In this document: piece by piece, positions 6,116 to 8,112 of the stretch
How positions within the stretch are numbered: position 1 is the first letter of the stretch
Layout: each line of letters starts with the position of its first letter
Assembly: GCA_030587505.1 (NCBI GenBank)
Contig: JAUQYY010000295.1
Location: 1 to 8,112, forward strand
From: Candidatus Sigynarchaeota archaeon
GTDB lineage: Archaea; Asgardarchaeota; Jordarchaeia; Jordarchaeales; Jordarchaeaceae
Reading direction: 5' to 3'
Length of the DNA stretch: 8,112 bases
The notes under the pieces: model-generated
What the model saw: the letters and a program-made list of their open reading frames with translations, nothing else
Told to the model about the DNA's origin: nothing
Database searches by the model: none
Program-made: the position numbers and the translations under genes

Positions 6116-6181
6116 TTAGCCTCGATACGCCTCTCTCGACTATTGTGATTTGACGGCATTTAGAGTTTATCGAGGCACTAA
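6116..6181. repeat. Inverted repeat / stem in the leader of the HExxH gene
   Basis: GCCTCGATA (6119-6127) and TATCGAGGC (6168-6176) are perfect 9-bp complements. Allowing a 2-nt bulge, pairing can instead extend to 12 bp with TTAG (6116-6119) and CTAA (6178-6181). The loop is about 40 nt. In RNA this would form a long stem ending 26 nt before the GAGGTGA ribosome site. Confidence 0.45.
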
Positions 6182-6222
6182 GGCTGTACCGCTGCACGGA
6201 ATCTCGCTGAGGTGATTGTGGA

Positions 6223-6645
6223 ATGAAGACGGTTCAAGAAAGCGAGTTGAAAACAAGAACGAGAACTGGAAAAATTTGGTATTCGAGTTTCTTTCTAGTC
6301 CTTGGCGGTAGTTTTGCCCTCGTTCTGAATTATCTGTGCATGTTTACAATACTTCACGAATTTCTTCACGCTGTGCCGCTAATTCTCACAGGGATTCCCG
6401 TGCTAATCAGCGATACTTTCTGCTCGAGTCCGTATGTTTTAGGTCTTCTAGGGGGAGTTTCATGGTTGTCGTGTGTTTTCCCCTATTTGACAGAGTACAT
6501 CATTACATTTGCACCCATACCTTACATGGTCTACCGCAGAAAGCTAAGCCCGTTTTGGTTCGAGTTCGTTACGGTCTCATTCGTTTTAACGCTGCTGTGT
6601 CACATCACCCATCTGTGGGCAGAGTTTCTAGTAATACCAGTGTGA
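6223..6645 (+). CDS. Small multi-pass membrane protein with an M50-like HExxH motif
   Basis: The ATG at 6223 has an excellent ribosome site, GAGGTGA (6208-6214), 8 nt upstream. The 140-residue product has a polar, basic cytoplasmic-type head (about 1-18) and then hydrophobic segments at roughly 20-43, 50-66, 71-104 and 112-137. H45-E46-x-x-H49 sits at the membrane end of the first segment and continues as HEFLHAVPLILTG, matching the site-2-protease (M50) pattern H-E-x2-H-A-x6-G. The usual third ligand, an Asp in an N-P-x-x-D-G motif, is absent. Candidates are H127 or H130 in LCHITHLWAE, E91 or D64. It is shorter than typical S2P cores, so it may be a divergent or minimal member, a related integral metalloprotease, or inactive. 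A two-CBS protein follows on the same strand. Confidence 0.72.
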   Translation: MKTVQESELKTRTRTGKIWYSSFFLVLGGSFALVLNYLCMFTILHEFLHAVPLILTGIPVLISDTFCSSPYVLGLLGGVSWLSCVFPYLTEYIITFAPIPYMVYRRKLSPFWFEFVTVSFVLTLLCHITHLWAEFLVIPV

Positions 6646-6904
6646 ACCGCTCCGAGCGGTGCGCCTCGGGAAGGCTTAGCCTCCTGTTTTCTGGTATGAT
6701 AACAGCCAATTGGAACAGTCACATCATTTTCAGGGTTAGACCCAAAGACCAGTTGCTCACATCTTCGCGAAGAGGCTTTATGTGAAAGTATAGATAAAAA
6801 TTTGAAATGATGAATTCGATTTTCGCTCTTACAATTTTTTGGGAGGACTATTCGTCTTTCGTGGGAAGCTCCTGACGATTTAATGATTCTATATAAGCGG
6901 GTTA
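6646..6904 (+). other. Intergenic region with several hairpins between the HExxH and CBS genes
   Basis: Immediately after the stop codon, ACCGCT (6646-6651) and AGCGGT (6655-6660) form a tight 6-bp, GC-rich stem. This is followed by AGGCTTAGCCT (6672-6682), GGGT/ACCC (6733-6743) and the perfect 12-base palindrome TCTTCGCGAAGA (6762-6773). No gene is supported: a 149-codon frame running through here is out of frame with the membrane gene and unlike a protein. The first stem could mark a 3' end, although it is not followed by a T run. Confidence 0.4.
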
Positions 6905-6916
6905 AATTTATAAATT
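6886..6916 (+). promoter_or_regulatory. Promoter(s) of the two-CBS gene
   Basis: Two TATA-like sites lie in tandem: TCTATATAAGC (about 6888-6898) and the perfect palindrome AATTTATAAATT (6905-6916). The second would start transcription near 6935, leaving about 20 nt before the start codon and including the AGGAGGTG ribosome site at 6946-6953. The CBS gene therefore appears able to be transcribed separately from the membrane protein. Confidence 0.45.
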
Positions 6917-6958
6917 CTATATTTAAGATAATTAGAAATCACTGTAGGAGGTGAATTG

Positions 6959-7357
6959 TTGTCAACTGTGAACGAGATTGCCAGACATAATATTGTGACG
7001 TGTAAGGTTACAGACAGCATCCCCACCGTGGCTAAGAAGATGGTAGACGCGGAAGTAGGTTCACTCTTCGTGGAGGATGTGAGAGGAAAGATAATCGGCT
7101 TGATCACCGACGGTCAGATTTTCAGGCTAATCGCCGACAGAGAGGATCTAAGCAGAAAAATCGCGAGGGACATAATGGTTTCCCCGATCCAAATGGTGGA
7201 CAAAGACACGCCGATAAAGGAGGCATGGAAGATTTTCCAAAAAACCGGTTTCAAGAGGCTGGCGGTAACGGATGGGAATAAGATTGTCGGTGTGCTCAGC
7301 CGCAAAATAGTTCAAAGATTAATGCGCTACACGAGGGCAAAGTCTCTGATGGCATAA
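6959..7357 (+). CDS. Stand-alone two-CBS-domain (Bateman module) protein
   Basis: The product (132 residues) is almost entirely two CBS repeats. The first spans about residues 11-58 (NIVTCKVTDSIPTVAKKM, VGSLFVEDVRGKIIGLIT) and the second about 71-127 (MVSPIQMVDKDTPIKEAW, KRLAVTDGNKIVGVLS). Each shows the 'threshold, polar-helix, x-x-x-L-x-V-x-D-x-x-x-x-x-G-V-I-S/T' layout. Paired CBS domains form a Bateman module that binds adenine nucleotides (ATP, AMP, SAM) in the cytoplasm and controls a partner enzyme or channel. TTG at 6959 is chosen over TTG at 6956, because it is 7 rather than 4 nt from GGAGG (6947-6951); both are possible. The upstream neighbour on the same strand is the HExxH membrane protein, a plausible target. 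No DNA-binding or catalytic domain is fused. Confidence 0.93.
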   Translation: MSTVNEIARHNIVTCKVTDSIPTVAKKMVDAEVGSLFVEDVRGKIIGLITDGQIFRLIADREDLSRKIARDIMVSPIQMVDKDTPIKEAWKIFQKTGFKRLAVTDGNKIVGVLSRKIVQRLMRYTRAKSLMA

Positions 7358-7375
7358 AAGGGGAAGGAGACTCAC

Positions 7376-7407
7376 GGAATCGAGTCGAGTACCATCTTTT
7401 AGATTCC
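7376..7407. terminator. Inverted repeat between convergent CBS and MaoC genes
   Basis: GGAATC (7376-7381) and GATTCC (7402-7407) are perfect complements 20 nt apart, within the 53-bp gap between the two stop codons. A shared 3'-end structure is plausible, but the stem is short and no long T run follows on the plus strand beyond TTTT at 7397-7400. Confidence 0.3.
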
Positions 7408-7410
7408 TAG

Positions 7411-7860
7411 TTAACTCGGTCTCTTGTTGGATATCATCACGGTTGCGTAGCCCTCAACGACGGTTTCGTTTCTCTGGTTTTTTATTTGCATGTTGAACTT
7501 CACTATTCCCCCATCGTACTTCTGAACCGGCTTCGTTTCAGCAACCTCCAACTCCGTGTGGATCGTATCGTTGATTTTCACGGGGGCTCTAAACTTGTAC
7601 TCCGCCTCCAAGAACGCTATTGCGGTGCCGGCGAGGAGCATACCGAGGAAACCCGACTGCATAGAGATTGTGAGCATCCCGTGAGCGATCCGTCCCTTGA
7701 AGGGTAGCTTCTGAGCAAACTCCTCGTTCGTGTGCAGGGGGTTGAAGTCGCCAGACAGCCCAGCGAAGAGCGATATGTGAGATTCAGTGACAGTTATCGA
7801 GGGAGAAACCAGCTTGTCTCCAACCTTAAACTCCGGAAACGTCATACCCTTATAACTCAT
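7411..7860 (-). CDS. MaoC-like (R)-specific enoyl-CoA hydratase (hot-dog fold)
   Basis: The 149-residue product is the size of single-domain MaoC/PhaJ hydratases, which hydrate trans-2-enoyl-CoA to (R)-3-hydroxyacyl-CoA in the cytoplasm. The catalytic pair is visible as D38 and H43 in AGLSGDFNPLHTNEEFAQ, with the family spacing of five residues. It is followed by the overhang motif GRIAHGML (57-63), a hydrophobic central helix (SGFLGMLLAGTAIAFLEAEYKFRAPVKINDTI) and the G-x-x-V-x-F-x-M-x-I-x-N-Q terminal strands. The start is the ATG at 7860, with a weak GGTGTG upstream. MTFPEF six residues later, preceded by AAGGGT, is an alternative. No other acyl-CoA gene is visible, so it could act in fatty-acid, branched-chain or polyhydroxyalkanoate metabolism. 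The exact substrate is unknown. Confidence 0.95.
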   Translation of the reverse strand: MSYKGMTFPEFKVGDKLVSPSITVTESHISLFAGLSGDFNPLHTNEEFAQKLPFKGRIAHGMLTISMQSGFLGMLLAGTAIAFLEAEYKFRAPVKINDTIHTELEVAETKPVQKYDGGIVKFNMQIKNQRNETVVEGYATVMISNKRPS

Positions 7861-8112
7861 ACTAACACACCGAAAACCTAAAGGATTCCAAGTTTTACTT
7901 AAATCTTTCGGGAATCAGACATCCTCAGCTAAGGTGAAATAGATTTTGGTCTCACAACAGGAAACGGAACACTACGATACAATCAACAGAGTCACATACT
8001 CTTGTTGAGGGTGCTAGTTCTGAAAAATGTAATAGTTGTTAAAAGAATCAAATTTTGTTGATAAAATCTTTTTAATCTTGATTTTAGATAATCGTGAAAT
8101 AAAGCCAATGTA
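7861..8112. other. Right-end non-coding region
   Basis: Apart from the promoter near 7900 no gene is seen. The terminal 80 bases are A/T-rich, with an inverted repeat AAAATC/GATTTT near 8064-8086. They may carry the promoter of a gene outside the window, but no start codon with a ribosome site is visible before the edge. Confidence 0.35.
7897..7911 (-). promoter_or_regulatory. BRE/TATA promoter for the MaoC-like gene
   Basis: The minus strand reads CCGAAAGATTTAAGT: a good purine-rich BRE followed by a TATA core. Transcription about 25 bp downstream, near 7876, would leave a 15-nt leader before the ATG at 7860. GATTCC (7884-7889) and GGAATC (7911-7916) flank the box symmetrically. Confidence 0.5.

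Larger units (their letters stand above)
5690..6222. other. Long intergenic/leader region before the HExxH membrane protein
   Basis: These 530 bases hold no gene with a proper start. They contain a TATA-like GGGTATAAAAAGCC near 5759-5772, a better BRE/TATA at 5898-5911, a third TATA-like site at 5967-5977, a C/T-rich tract at 6009-6048, a hairpin ATGGTT/AACCAT (6055-6060 with 6077-6082) and a long inverted repeat at 6116-6181. The last ends 26 bases before the ribosome site of the downstream gene. The number of such elements suggests regulated expression of the gene at 6223. Confidence 0.4.

Noticed and set aside
5831..6158. TTTGACGGCA repeated at 5831-5840 and 6149-6158
   Set aside because: Ten-base repeats are expected many times by chance in 8 kb and these are not near a common element.
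6336..6785. 149-codon plus frame overlapping the HExxH gene
   Set aside because: Out-of-frame shadow: it lacks a ribosome site and its product has no fold-like pattern, while the overlapping frame has a strong start and HExxH.
6806..6875. Possible C/D box sRNA (ATGATGA near 6807, CTGA near 6872)
   Set aside because: No D' or C' boxes between them, no terminal stem, and these short motifs occur by chance.

Overview
The window looks archaeal. TATA-like boxes, sometimes with a plausible BRE, lie about 25 bp ahead of the inferred transcript starts, and no clear bacterial -35/-10 pairs stand out. Shine-Dalgarno sites are strong, and TTG or GTG starts are likely at several genes. The mix of a rubredoxin, a PflA-like radical SAM enzyme and a DUF364 protein suggests an anaerobe. 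I cannot name the lineage from the sequence. There are no rRNA, tRNA, IS or CRISPR elements that I can support.

Left half (1-4215): a DUF364 (putative metal-chelation) protein enters from the left edge and is truncated there. Four minus-strand genes follow, each apparently with its own promoter: a four-Cys mini-protein (418-675), an ArgE/DapE-type M20 deacylase (898-2070), a Roadblock/LC7-like protein (2226-2591) and a PflA-like radical SAM enzyme with an extra Cys cluster (3093-4115). A plus-strand rubredoxin (2848-3012) sits between the last two. Rubredoxin and the radical SAM gene converge on a 7-bp-stem hairpin.

Middle (4215-6222): an AT-rich, gene-poor stretch with two small plus-strand ORFs, 72 aa at 4601-4819 and 82 aa at 5433-5681. 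The 82-aa protein shares a Cys / D-x-E-K / N-P / G-C-x-F layout with the mini-protein at 418-675, so they may be distant relatives. A long leader (about 5935-6222) has promoter-like boxes, a spaced direct repeat and a large inverted repeat.

Right half (6223-8112): a small membrane protein with an M50-like HExxH motif is followed on the same strand by a stand-alone two-CBS protein. These resemble the two halves of archaeal S2P-CBS proteases, which are normally fused. A MaoC-like hot-dog hydratase runs convergently from the right, and the last 250 bases hold only its promoter and AT-rich sequence.

The most unusual items are the HExxH/CBS pair with its structured leader, the two related Cys mini-proteins, and the radical SAM enzyme with an extra cluster but no visible glycyl-radical partner.
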